Shown here piece after piece: positions 1 to 7,479 of a stretch of 13,722 nucleotides of DNA. Source of the stretch: UBA8437 sp963580005 (GTDB lineage Bacteria > Planctomycetota > Planctomycetia > Planctomycetales > Planctomycetaceae); assembly GCA_963580005.1 (NCBI GenBank), contig CAUZJR010000100.1, positions 1-13,722 of the forward strand. Reading direction: 5' to 3'. How positions within the stretch are numbered: position 1 is the stretch's first letter; each line of letters opens with the position of its first letter. Below the pieces are notes generated by a model, which was not told the origin of the DNA, made no database searches, and saw only the letters and a list, made by a program, of their open reading frames with translations. Both the position numbers and the translations under genes were made by a program.

Positions 1-2
1 CA

Positions 3-1784
3 TTTGAGGAGGACAACGTGCTGTTCATCTTCAGCCATTTCGAGCCCGTGATCGAGGTGCGGGATCTCGAGACGCTGGAACTCCTGGAGACGATCTCACT
101 GGCCGAGCACGGGGTGGTCGCCTCCTACAGCGATACGCTCTCGGACATGTCATTCGCATCCGACGGCAGCCTGCTGGTGGCGTTGCAGGCCGAGCAGGGC
201 CTGGTGGTGGTTGTCGATTCGGCCAGTCGCGAGGTCCTGGCGGTGACTGACCTGGGTGGCTCGTTGCCCGGAGACGGCCCCGGAAGACTCAATGCTGCAG
301 TCGACATTTCCAATCCCGATGATCGCCGTGTGTTCGTCTATCTCGAGGACGATTCGCGACTGTATCGGCTTCAGGAGAGCCACGGGTTTGCCGCGTCGGT
401 CGAAGACTCGGTCGAAGTCGCCATCGATCGCGACGTCCAGGGAACGTACGCCTTTCGGGCAGTGTTTCACAGTTCCGAGTCGGACACGGTCTACGCCTGG
501 AACGTGGCGATTGACGCGGAGACCCTGGAGACGGGCGGGACGATCGAGGGTGTCGAGCGGGTGGTTGGCGAGTCGGCGGGCGTTTTGATCGGACAGCACA
601 AGGTGGCCTCGGGAGTTAATTCGATCGAATCGCTGGTGGTTGTGGATGCCGGGACCGGGTCGGTGCTGCACGAGCAGGAACTGGCCGAGACCGAGGCGAT
701 GGACGCCAAGGTGGATTGGGATCTGGGGTCGGGGCGGTTGGCGTTTTCGATGCCGGCCGCCAGCGAAGTGCATCTGGTGGAGTGGGAGTACGACTTCGAG
801 GAACCGGGTGAGCCTGCGGTGCTGCCGGGTTTCGAGACGCATTTCGATTCCGCGACCGGAGTCCTTGAGGTTCGGATGATCGAGGAGGGGATGCTGTCGA
901 TTGGAAGCAGCGAGGGTCATTTCGAGATCAGCGGCGGTGCCGAAGAGATGACGTTTGCGACGCTGGTCTCGGCCGAGGGCGTTCGAGGACTCGAGATCAT
1001 CGGCACCGACGGCGAGGACACGATCAACCTGTCTGGTATCAGGGATCGGGATCTGCCGCTGTTGAACCGTGTGAGTGTCGCGGCGGGTGGCGGAGACGAT
1101 CGTCTGCAGGGCAGTCGGCTGGATGACGTACTGCTGGGTGGCCCGGGGTCTGACCGGGTCAATGGCGGCGGTGGCGACGATGTCCTTGATGGCGGTCCCG
1201 GTGACGACACGCTGCGAGGCGGTGCTGGTCGAGACGTGTTGAGAGGAAGGATGGGAGATGACCGTTTGATCGGCCAGGGTGGTGTCGACCGGGTTGAGGA
1301 GTCTGCCGAGGCGGACCTCGTACTCAGCGACACTCACCTGGTCGGTCGCGGTACCGACCGATTGGCGAGCATCGAGCAGGCTGTGCTGGTGGCCGGCGAC
1401 GCGGGGCATCGCCTGGATGCTCGAGAGTTCAGCCACGCGGTGACGTTGCTGGGTGGTGATGGCCGCGACGTGCTCTTGGGCGGAGTCTCGGGCGATCATC
1501 TCGACGGGGGCCGCGGCAACGACGTGCTCGCCGGCGGTGGCGGACGAGATCGTCTGAATGGGCGATCGGGCAACGACACCATCCTGGGAGGTGACGGCGA
1601 TGACACGCTGCTGGGTGGAGGTGGCCGCGACCTGTTGCTGGGCGGACGTGGCGACGACCTGCTGCGGGGCCACGGAGGTCTCGATACTCTCGTCGGTGGA
1701 CCGGGTACCGATGCACTTTACGGTTCGGACCGCGAGATCGACGAGGTGTTTGTGCTCGAGGCGTCTTGGTTGAGCGAGCTGTAG
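3..1784 (+). CDS. Propeller-like plus RTX calcium-binding repeat protein (5' end probably outside window)
   Basis: Probably an extracellular or surface protein that folds on binding calcium. Counting from the GTG at 18, residues 1-260 look like beta-propeller or WD-type blades: alternating hydrophobic strands with DLETLELLE- and DSASREVL-type turns. Residues about 355-420 and 478-570 carry nonapeptide RTX repeats of the GGxGxDxLx type, such as GGGGDDVLDGG and GGDGDDTLLGG. A 58-residue spacer of the kind often seen in RTX proteins separates the two blocks. The frame is open to the window edge. A GTG at 18 has a strong GAGGAGG five bases upstream, but those bases also read as sensible codons and the protein would start abruptly in a blade with no signal peptide, so I favour an upstream start. 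The C-terminus ends soon after the last repeat with an acidic, hydrophobic tail that could serve type I secretion; this is inference. The RTX call is firm, the function is not. Confidence 0.85.
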   Translation, partial: FEEDNVLFIFSHFEPVIEVRDLETLELLETISLAEHGVVASYSDTLSDMSFASDGSLLVALQAEQGLVVVVDSASREVLAVTDLGGSLPGDGPGRLNAAVDISNPDDRRVFVYLEDDSRLYRLQESHGFAASVEDSVEVAIDRDVQGTYAFRAVFHSSESDTVYAWNVAIDAETLETGGTIEGVERVVGESAGVLIGQHKVASGVNSIESLVVVDAGTGSVLHEQELAETEAMDAKVDWDLGSGRLAFSMPAASEVHLVEWEYDFEEPGEPAVLPGFETHFDSATGVLEVRMIEEGMLSIGSSEGHFEISGGAEEMTFATLVSAEGVRGLEIIGTDGEDTINLSGIRDRDLPLLNRVSVAAGGGDDRLQGSRLDDVLLGGPGSDRVNGGGGDDVLDGGPGDDTLRGGAGRDVLRGRMGDDRLIGQGGVDRVEESAEADLVLSDTHLVGRGTDRLASIEQAVLVAGDAGHRLDAREFSHAVTLLGGDGRDVLLGGVSGDHLDGGRGNDVLAGGGGRDRLNGRSGNDTILGGDGDDTLLGGGGRDLLLGGRGDDLLRGHGGLDTLVGGPGTDALYGSDREIDEVFVLEASWLSEL

Positions 1785-1816
1785 GTGGTGGAGGGGGGGG
1801 TGGGACAGGCATCTGC

Positions 1817-1830
1817 GCCCCTGGGGGGGC
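1817..1830. terminator. Possible short GC hairpin between convergent genes
   Basis: In the 53-bp gap between the convergent RTX and DUF1501 genes, GCCCC and GGGGC can pair as a 5-bp stem with a 4-base loop. A run of four T follows six bases later on the plus strand. It is short and the U-tract is weak, so this is only a candidate terminator. The same gap has runs of eight and seven G, where sequencing errors are possible. Confidence 0.25.
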
Positions 1831-1837
1831 TCCGGTT

Positions 1838-3253
1838 TTATCCCATGCCTGGGATTGTGGCGTGTTCGGCGAGGCGGTTGATCGGGGTGGGGACACTGGG
1901 TCTTAGCCTGAGTTCGCCGACGTCGAAGACGGTGTGCAGGATCGAGGAGATCAGGTGCCTGGGTCCCAGCGGATCGGCGGTCGGTTGTCCGCCGTCGCGG
2001 GTCGACTGCCCGATCACTCGGCCACCCTCCAGCCCTCCGCCGTAGATCAGCAACGGCGCGAGTCGTGCCCAGTGATCCCGGCCACCTCGCTTGTTGATCC
2101 TGGGAGTCCGTCCCATTTCGCCGCTGCAGACCAGCATGATCTCGTCCTGCAGTCCGCGGGCTTCGATGTCTTCGATGAACGCCGCCACCGCATGGTCAAA
2201 CGTGGTTCCCACCGCTTCCATGCCGTCGACCATGTCGAGGTTGTTCGAGTCGGCGTGCATGTCCCAGACTCCGTCGTAGCTGGCATGCAGTGTGACGAAC
2301 CCACAACCCGCCTCACACAATCTCCGGGCCGTCAGCAGCAGTCGGCCCAGCGTCTTGGCGTGACCGGTGTAGTAGCCTCGCTTGCCGCGGTTGACCTTGT
2401 CCCAGTTGTGAGACCGGGCCAAGTGAGCGGTGTCGTAATGGGCCAGTGTCTTGCGGTCGACAGTCGAGAGGTCCAGGGCGTTGCGGACTCCTCCGCCGAG
2501 CAGCAGTTGGAAGGCCTGCGAGGTCAGCGAGTCGATGGTGTCGAACTGGCCTGAGGCATCGAGGCGGTTGTTGAGCCGATCGAGTTGCTGCAGCAGTTCG
2601 CGGCGGTCGGTGAACAGGCGGTCGCGGTCGAGCCGAACCGTCATATTTTCCTGCAACTTGCCTCCGGCTCCGGGCACGAAGGGGGCGAAGGTGTCGCCGT
2701 AGTCACCGGTGGCGCTCAGGTTGCCGCGGGCACGGCCGCGGGTCACTTTGTCGCTGACCGATTGAGGAAACAGCACCATGTTGGTCGGCAGGCCGGTGTC
2801 GGATCGAGTGGTGCCGGCGACGCGGGCGTAGTGGACGCCGAGGTTGGCGTTCAGGGAATCGGGGCCGACAAACGGCTTGATGTTGTGGCCGCCATTGTTG
2901 GTCTGGTAGCTGCGGACAACGGTCAGCTTGTCGGCGTGACGCGCCAGGCGGCTCATCGTCCCACCAAAAAATACGCCCGGCAGGCTGGTCTGGATCGTGC
3001 CATTGACCGTGCGGATCCCGCCGGGTGCGTCGGGCTTGGGGTCGAACGTCTCGAACTGGCTGGGGCCTCCCTGCTGGAACAGGAAGATCACGCTCTTGCC
3101 GCTGAGTACGCTGCGGCCGACGCCGGCCTGGGCCTGGTTGGCCAGCAGGTTGGGCAGGGTGAGTCCGCCGAGTCCGAGACTGCCGACGGAGAGCAGTTCA
3201 CGGCGAGTCATCTCGCGCCGCGATCCTCCGTGACGTTCCAGGATGCTCAGCAT
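1838..3253 (-). CDS. DUF1501 family protein, Tat-exported (471 aa)
   Basis: DUF1501 proteins have an alkaline-phosphatase/sulfatase-like fold and are abundant in planctomycetes; their reaction is not established. The N-terminus carries a twin-arginine signal (SRREMTRRELLSVGS, then a hydrophobic stretch ending near residue 43), indicating folded export. Family motifs are visible: FLFQQGGPSQFETFDPKP (residues 57-74), WDMH (330-333) in the place of the usual WDTH, and GRTPRINKRGGRDHW (381-395), followed by GGGLEGGRVIGQST. The length is normal. The ATG at 3253 has GGAG nine bases upstream. It is the last gene of a same-strand cluster with the GyrI-like gene (106-bp gap) and another DUF1501 gene, and it converges with the RTX gene. 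No DUF1549/DUF1553 partner, common beside this family, is in the window. Confidence 0.9.
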   Translation of the reverse strand: MLSILERHGGSRREMTRRELLSVGSLGLGGLTLPNLLANQAQAGVGRSVLSGKSVIFLFQQGGPSQFETFDPKPDAPGGIRTVNGTIQTSLPGVFFGGTMSRLARHADKLTVVRSYQTNNGGHNIKPFVGPDSLNANLGVHYARVAGTTRSDTGLPTNMVLFPQSVSDKVTRGRARGNLSATGDYGDTFAPFVPGAGGKLQENMTVRLDRDRLFTDRRELLQQLDRLNNRLDASGQFDTIDSLTSQAFQLLLGGGVRNALDLSTVDRKTLAHYDTAHLARSHNWDKVNRGKRGYYTGHAKTLGRLLLTARRLCEAGCGFVTLHASYDGVWDMHADSNNLDMVDGMEAVGTTFDHAVAAFIEDIEARGLQDEIMLVCSGEMGRTPRINKRGGRDHWARLAPLLIYGGGLEGGRVIGQSTRDGGQPTADPLGPRHLISSILHTVFDVGELRLRPSVPTPINRLAEHATIPGMG

Positions 3254-3359
3254 GACGCGGGTCTCCAGGCCAAACAGGCGGGTTGTTGCCTGTTGCTCAG
3301 AACATATCGATTCTACTTGATTGGTCGGTGGATGGCGACGTTGAGCTTGAGGCGGGCTT

Positions 3360-3596
3360 TCAGCTCTCCGCAGGCGGCGTCTGATCCTGGCGTGGAGTTA
3401 CCAGGAACTGGATCTCGGTGAGGTATTTCGCGGGGTTGCCCTTGAAGAACATCCCCGGCCCGGCGGTTTTCATACCGAATCGGCGGTAGACCTTTTTGAA
3501 TCCGATCCGGCACTCGCTGTAGGCACCTCGCATCCGGTACCCCGCGATCAGCATCTCGGGCAGCTGTGTCTCTTCGATCGCGAAGGTCTCTACCAT
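3360..3596 (-). CDS. Small single-domain GyrI-like (effector-binding fold) protein, 78 aa
   Basis: Residues 8-65 resemble the GyrI-like small-molecule-binding domain. The features seen are a leading beta strand with LPEMLIAGYRMRG, the GAYSE turn, a helix (GFKKVYRRFG), then GPGMFFKGNPAKY followed by TEIQFLV, which matches the end of the domain where the D/E-rich strand and (T/A)EI..PV motif lie. Typical GyrI or AraC effector domains have two such halves and about 150 residues, so this would be a single half or stand-alone small version. The ATG at 3596 has GGGGGA five bases before it. The start lies 39 bp after the stop of the upstream DUF1501 gene on the same strand, suggesting one transcript. 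No DNA-binding domain is present. It could be a ligand sensor or scavenger, or a decayed remnant; the family assignment is moderate. Confidence 0.6.
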   Translation of the reverse strand: MVETFAIEETQLPEMLIAGYRMRGAYSECRIGFKKVYRRFGMKTAGPGMFFKGNPAKYLTEIQFLVTPRQDQTPPAES

Positions 3597-3635
3597 CGCG
3601 TCCCCCAGGGACTGGCTCCGGAGCCTACTGTGGCT

Positions 3636-5042
3636 CTAGACCAGTTCTCGGATCGGGTCGCCGGCGTCCAGCAGGTACTGGGGTCGACCTCGGGTGTCGT
3701 CGATGGTGGTCTTGGAGGCGTCGATGCCGAGGTTGTGGTAGAGCGTGGCAAAGACTTCCTTGAAGTGGACCGGTCTCTCGGTGGGGGCACCGGCCTGTCG
3801 GTCGGTGTTGCCGATCACCTGTCCACTCTGGCATCCGCCTCCGACGATCAACGCCGGGCTGACTCGCGGCCAGTGGTCGCGTCCGCCGTTCTTGTTGACT
3901 CGTGGCGTCCGTCCGAACTCGCCCCAGGCCACGATCGTGACATCATCGAGCATGCCTCGTTCTTCGAGGTCTTCGACCAGTGCGGTCAGGCCCTGGTCGA
4001 TGATCGGCGCCATCTGTCTCATCCGCGGGAAGTTTTTCGAATGCGTATCGAAGTCACTGATGGTCAGGCTGACCACTCGGACCCCCGCCTCGATCAGCCG
4101 GCGAGCCAGCAACAGTTTCATCGATCCCTCGGGACTCTCGCTGGTCGCGAAGCGTTCGATCGAGTCGGGCGCGGTCTTGTAGCGTGCGAGGACTTCGGGT
4201 GGTTCGTTGTTGAAGTCGAGTGCTTCGGCGAAGCGCCCGGAGGTGAGGATGCCGACGGCCTGCTGGGTGAAGCGGTCCATGGCGTCCATCATGCCACTGG
4301 CATCGGCCTGCCGCTTGATCCGGTCGAGTCCGGCGAGCAGAGTACGTCGCGAGCGGATACGGCCCAGGGGGATGTCGGGGTTGAGCACCAGGCTGGTGGT
4401 GTGGTTGTTGCCCAGTCGGGCCAGTTCGCCCTTCATGCCGGTTTCGAGTTCGCGGGCGAAGAGTTGCGAGAGATCGGGGCGGAAGGGACCGTAGGAGGGT
4501 CCCAGGAACCCGGGTCGACCGCTGTTGCGGACCAGGGGTCGGCCCTGCATCAAGTCGACAAACGTCGGCGCGACGTCCTCGGTCGATCCCATCAGTCGGC
4601 TGATCACACACCCCATCGCCGGTCGGCCGCCCAGCGACTTCAGGTCGTTGGGTCCGAATCCGCTTTGGCACTGAAATGCATCGTGCCGGCCGGCCGATCC
4701 GACCAGTGAGCGGATGTATGAGAAGCGGTCGGCCATCGCGGCCATCTTGGGGAACAGTTCGCAGATCTGGAACCCGTTCAGGTTGGTCTGGATCGGCAGG
4801 AACTCGCCACGGATCTCGGAGGGTGCGTGGGGTTTCATATCGATCGTGTCCATCTGCGGCGGTCCGCCGTCGAGATGGATATTGATGATCGCCTTGTGCG
4901 AGGACCCGATCCCGGCGGCGCTCTCGGCCCGCAACAGGCTGGCCAACGTCAGGCCACCGAATCCGGCGGCTCCGGCTGAAAGGAACTGGCGGCGGGAGAC
5001 CCCGTCGCAGTGTCGGATCGATCGATCCCAGAACCTCAGCAT
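3636..5042 (-). CDS. DUF1501 family protein, Tat-exported (468 aa)
   Basis: A second DUF1501 protein, clearly divergent from the one at 3253-1838. The twin-arginine signal is SRRQFLSAGAAGFGG (from residue 16), with a hydrophobic core ending near 43. Motifs are INIHLDGGPPQMDTIDMKP (residues 53-71), FDTH (331-334) and FGRTPRVNKNGGRDHW (376-391), followed by GGGCQSGQVIGNTD. The C-terminal part FKEVFATLYHNLGID is typical of the family. The ATG at 5042 has GAGGA about seven bases upstream. It heads the cluster that continues with the GyrI-like gene and the other DUF1501 gene. A 243-bp gap separates it from the J-domain gene; a TTGACA on the minus strand at 5208-5203 has no good -10 at the normal spacing. 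The role is unknown, probably acting on extracytoplasmic sulfated or phosphorylated material by fold analogy (inference). Confidence 0.92.
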   Translation of the reverse strand: MLRFWDRSIRHCDGVSRRQFLSAGAAGFGGLTLASLLRAESAAGIGSSHKAIINIHLDGGPPQMDTIDMKPHAPSEIRGEFLPIQTNLNGFQICELFPKMAAMADRFSYIRSLVGSAGRHDAFQCQSGFGPNDLKSLGGRPAMGCVISRLMGSTEDVAPTFVDLMQGRPLVRNSGRPGFLGPSYGPFRPDLSQLFARELETGMKGELARLGNNHTTSLVLNPDIPLGRIRSRRTLLAGLDRIKRQADASGMMDAMDRFTQQAVGILTSGRFAEALDFNNEPPEVLARYKTAPDSIERFATSESPEGSMKLLLARRLIEAGVRVVSLTISDFDTHSKNFPRMRQMAPIIDQGLTALVEDLEERGMLDDVTIVAWGEFGRTPRVNKNGGRDHWPRVSPALIVGGGCQSGQVIGNTDRQAGAPTERPVHFKEVFATLYHNLGIDASKTTIDDTRGRPQYLLDAGDPIRELV

Positions 5043-5285
5043 GATTGATTCCTCGGGCAGTCTTGTCCGGAATTCCGAACGGCCTCAGCCGCTAGGATCC
5101 CACGTTTTCGAGGGATTTGCAACATCGGACCCCATCGATGCGTCGCGGCGACAGGGACTCTTGTGCGCATCGGCAGACCGGTTGGGCAGAGGCCAGAGAA
5201 TATGTCAAAGTCGCATTGTGACACTCTCATGCTGGAATCTCTGTGTTGTGGGGCCACGTCTTTCGTCAGCACGGGCATCGGGCCG

Positions 5286-6482
5286 TCATCTCCGCCGCCA
5301 ACCGTCGACTGTTGCGAGCACCCAGGGAGAGAATCCGATCAGCAGGAACATCACAAAATCGATGATCGAGCCTTCCGATGGGAGACCCTCGAAAAAGAAC
5401 AGGACCATCGCTTCCAGGTGCACGAGTCCGAGGATCATCCACCAGCGGTGCCGATTGGGCGACGACCAGGACGCGTACCACCAGAATGACAGGCAGAAGG
5501 CTCCCAGGTAGGCACCTTGCAGAGCGACGGGTGCGAGCGTGACCAATCCCGGCCAGAAATCCGATCCGCCCGCCTCCGCCAGTCTCGTGTGGGTTCCAGC
5601 AGCACTGAGCTGCGCGAAGAACCCCATCACTAACAGATTGGTGGTTCCGTTCCGTAGACGCGCGGCGTGTTCCGGCTTGAGGTGAGTCAAAAGCACGCAC
5701 AACCAGCCTGCGGCCCCCGCCAGGAGCAACGGGTTGATCAGGGCCAACAACAGGCCACCGGAGCGGCAGCAGAGGATGAACAGAGTGAGCCATAACAACG
5801 CCGTGGCCGACAATAATCCGCAGACTATGGCATGTTCTGCAGTGCGGCTTCGATGGGGTTTCCGCGGATTGACCGGTTGACGAGACTTCGGCTGAAACCA
5901 GGATTCGAAGTTGGTGATAAGGATGCAAATCAGCACGTACCCAATGATCCAGACCCAACTGCCAACCACTGCGACCACCCAACCAGGGTCCGGGTCCATC
6001 TCCGGACGGAGAGCGAGACCAAGGAGGAAAGAGACTGCCCCGATCACCGCGATCGGGCCGGGGAGAAAGAGTGTCACGATGCTCAGCAATTGGACGACGC
6101 CAGTCAGGAACTGGATCCAGATCGGTTCGCTCGGGTACGAGTGCGAGTGCGAGTGCGAATGCGAGTCCCGGTCCCGGTCCCGGTCCCGGTGGAATTGGTG
6201 TCTCGTCCGATGCGGATTCGTCTTTGGGCGGGCCGACCACTGCTTGAGCAGTTGATAGGCTTTTTGTGCCTCGATGAACCGTTTTGCGTCACCCTGTGGC
6301 CTGTCGGGGTGCCACCGAATGGCTGCTCGTTTCCACGCCGCGTTGATTTCCGAGCTGTCAGCACCGGGTTCGAGGTCGAAAATAAAATCAGAGTTGGGCA
6401 CGCGTTGTTGATCTCGTTCAGGTCGCATCCCCGGATACGGCCAGCGACCCGCGTCACCCTGAACGACACCGCCGGCAGTCAC
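5286..6482 (-). CDS. J-domain protein with C-terminal multi-pass membrane region
   Basis: Residues about 32-82 form a J-domain (DFIFDLEPGADSSEINAAW, then the HPD tripeptide at 58-60, then FIEAQKAYQLLKQW), which would recruit and stimulate a DnaK-type Hsp70. A linker (about 97-117) is made of RD and HS dipeptides. From residue 120 to the end there are about seven or eight hydrophobic segments (for example 122-157, 167-190, 217-240, 243-268, 312-338, 347-364, 374-392). The J-domain therefore probably faces the cytoplasm at a membrane. There is no Gly/Phe or zinc-finger region, so this is not canonical DnaJ. The start is uncertain: a GTG at 6482, an ATG at 6428 and a GTG at 6401 all keep the J-domain, and none has a strong ribosome binding site. 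The substrate is unknown. Membrane J-proteins of this kind are scattered in bacteria. Confidence 0.8.
   Translation of the reverse strand: MTAGGVVQGDAGRWPYPGMRPERDQQRVPNSDFIFDLEPGADSSEINAAWKRAAIRWHPDRPQGDAKRFIEAQKAYQLLKQWSARPKTNPHRTRHQFHRDRDRDRDSHSHSHSHSYPSEPIWIQFLTGVVQLLSIVTLFLPGPIAVIGAVSFLLGLALRPEMDPDPGWVVAVVGSWVWIIGYVLICILITNFESWFQPKSRQPVNPRKPHRSRTAEHAIVCGLLSATALLWLTLFILCCRSGGLLLALINPLLLAGAAGWLCVLLTHLKPEHAARLRNGTTNLLVMGFFAQLSAAGTHTRLAEAGGSDFWPGLVTLAPVALQGAYLGAFCLSFWWYASWSSPNRHRWWMILGLVHLEAMVLFFFEGLPSEGSIIDFVMFLLIGFSPWVLATVDGWRRR
6135..6190. repeat. Two adjacent in-frame hexanucleotide tandem arrays
   Basis: On the plus strand the order is GTACGA, three GTGCGA, one ATGCGA, four GTCCCG and a trailing GT, all in one 6-bp phase. 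The minus-strand gene reads them as Arg-Asp and His-Ser dipeptides. Gain or loss of a unit adds or removes two residues without a frameshift. Replication slippage is the likely origin. Confidence 0.9.
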
Positions 6483-6859
6483 CGTGCCCGCGCTGGTTCA
6501 GCCTCAATCGTCTCGCCGTCGGTGGTCTCAGGTGCGGCAAGAACCGGTGATTCTACCCATCCGCCGAGCGACCCCCAAAGGCGACCGCCGTCGCGCACGC
6601 TATCGCCGGTGTTTCCGGGTCTTCGACCCAGGGCGACAGTTGGGTGGGCTCATTGGCAGAAGGCAAAGCCTCTCCGGCTCACCGAGGATCCGTGACGTTG
6701 CATTTCGGATTTGAATTCACACATTCTGATCGTGGTTCAACGGATCGACTCTGGCTAAGACGAGCATCCGCCGAACACGACGCTAAAGCGGAGCCGTTCG
6801 CCTCCACTCGTGTTTTCACAAGGGCCATCTGGCTGTCGGCCGCGCCGCCGACCCGCTGA
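6483..6859. other. About 377-bp stretch without a supported gene
   Basis: Short open frames exist on both strands, but none has a recognisable domain or a good ribosome binding site. AACACGA (6774-6780) and TCGTGTT (6808-6814) form a 7-bp inverted repeat with GGAG/CTCC inside it. At its right edge the reading frame of the DUF6883 remnant meets a TGA (6857-6859). The stretch may be a decayed or inserted segment; no homology is claimed. Confidence 0.5.
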
Positions 6860-6991
6860 ACTCGGACGCTATGCCCGAATGGCCATCGCATCGATCTCCG
6901 GACGGTTTGGATTGCCGAGTCCGATGCCCTTGGGCCACGGTTGGTGACGGCCTATCCTGACCAGGCGACAGAAAATGAACGAACACGATAG
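6860..6991 (+). pseudogene. C-terminal remnant of a DUF6883 protein
   Basis: In the frame from 6860 to the TAG at 6989-6991 the sequence reads CPNGHRIDLRTVWIAE, then a short turn, then GPRLVTAYP and a 10-residue tail. This matches the end of DUF6883 domains, where a PNGR-like turn, an (R)TVWI strand and a PRxVTAYP strand close the protein. Only about 43 residues remain of a domain that is normally about 100. The frame is cut upstream by TGA at 6857, no in-frame start precedes the conserved part, and the DNA before it does not resemble the missing N-terminal part. The remnant overlaps the DUF4926 start by 17 bases. DUF6883 and DUF4926 genes are often neighbours, as I recall the families, which supports the call. 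Confidence 0.72.
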
Positions 6992-7199
6992 CATCGTCTT
7001 GACGCGATCACTGGCCGATCACGGCCTCGAGGCTGGGGATGTTGTCGCGATCGTACACGTCTACAACGCTGGCAAGGCCTTCGAAGTCGAGTTTGTCGCG
7101 GGCAGCGGCTCAACCCTGGCCGTGGTCATGCTCGAGCCCAGCGACATTCGGCCCGTGGCCACACGCGAGATTCTGCACGTGCGAGACATTTCCGCATAA
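6975..7199 (+). CDS. DUF4926 family protein (74 aa)
   Basis: A complete match to the small DUF4926 domain: DSIVLTRSLADHGLEAGDVV at residues 5-24, then VHVYNAGKAFEVEFV, then a terminal strand with ATREILHVRDI. The length is normal for the family, and the biochemical role is unknown. The ATG at 6975 sits inside the last codons of the DUF6883 remnant, so translation would once have been coupled to the upstream gene. Its own ribosome binding site is poor (AGGCGACAGAAA before the ATG), so with the partner broken it may be little expressed. DUF4926 genes usually accompany a larger partner in toxin-antitoxin-like pairs; that functional reading is inference, and here it is an orphan. Confidence 0.85.
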   Translation: MNEHDSIVLTRSLADHGLEAGDVVAIVHVYNAGKAFEVEFVAGSGSTLAVVMLEPSDIRPVATREILHVRDISA

Positions 7200-7224
7200 C
7201 AGGTCGCTCAACACGACCGTCGCA

Positions 7225-7272
7225 GGGACTCGAACCCCCAATCCCAATCAGGAACCAGATCCTAAATCTGGC
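7225..7272 (-). pseudogene. tRNA-Leu(UAG) gene fragment, candidate attachment-site copy
   Basis: These 48 bases match 10115-10162 of the intact tRNA-Leu gene at 47 positions (the only difference is at 7250) and in the same orientation, 2,890 bp away. The match runs from the 5' side of the anticodon stem through the anticodon loop, the variable arm and most of the T arm. The D arm, both acceptor strands and the outer T-stem bases are missing or changed, so it cannot make a tRNA. Duplicated tRNA pieces of this sort typically mark the far end of an element integrated at a tRNA gene. A decayed tandem duplication is the alternative. Confidence 0.9.
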
Positions 7273-7479
7273 CTCATGCACTCGTGGGGCCCCTCCTGTC
7301 GCCCAGGAACCGAACCGACCCCCCGGCGTTCAACCCGCCAGATCCGAACCATGCTCCCTGGCGTCGGGCGAGGGGGCGTAGGCGTTCTCGCGGGGTCGTC
7401 GCCACACCGTTTCGCCATCCCACCGCCGCGTTGATACGCTGGACTGCTCGCTGGTGTTTCCTGTTGGAAGCCACGACGG

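Noticed and set aside
150..1673. 507-residue open frame antisense to the RTX gene
   Set aside because: It is a mirror of the Gly/Asp-rich RTX codons in GC-rich DNA, has no domain or ribosome binding site, and the sense strand carries clear RTX motifs.
3630..4709. 359-residue open frame antisense to the upstream DUF1501 gene
   Set aside because: It is a shadow of a well-supported DUF1501 gene with Tat signal and GRTPR..GGRDHW motif.
5036..5278. 80-residue minus-strand frame in the gap before the DUF1501 gene
   Set aside because: It has no recognisable domain, and it runs into the DUF1501 start, whose own ribosome binding site is good.
6135..6190. CRISPR array
   Set aside because: The units are 6 bp without spacers, so this is a simple tandem repeat inside a coding region.
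6679..6891. 70-residue minus-strand frame in the unexplained stretch
   Set aside because: It has no domain and overlaps the DUF6883 remnant, which fits the plus strand.
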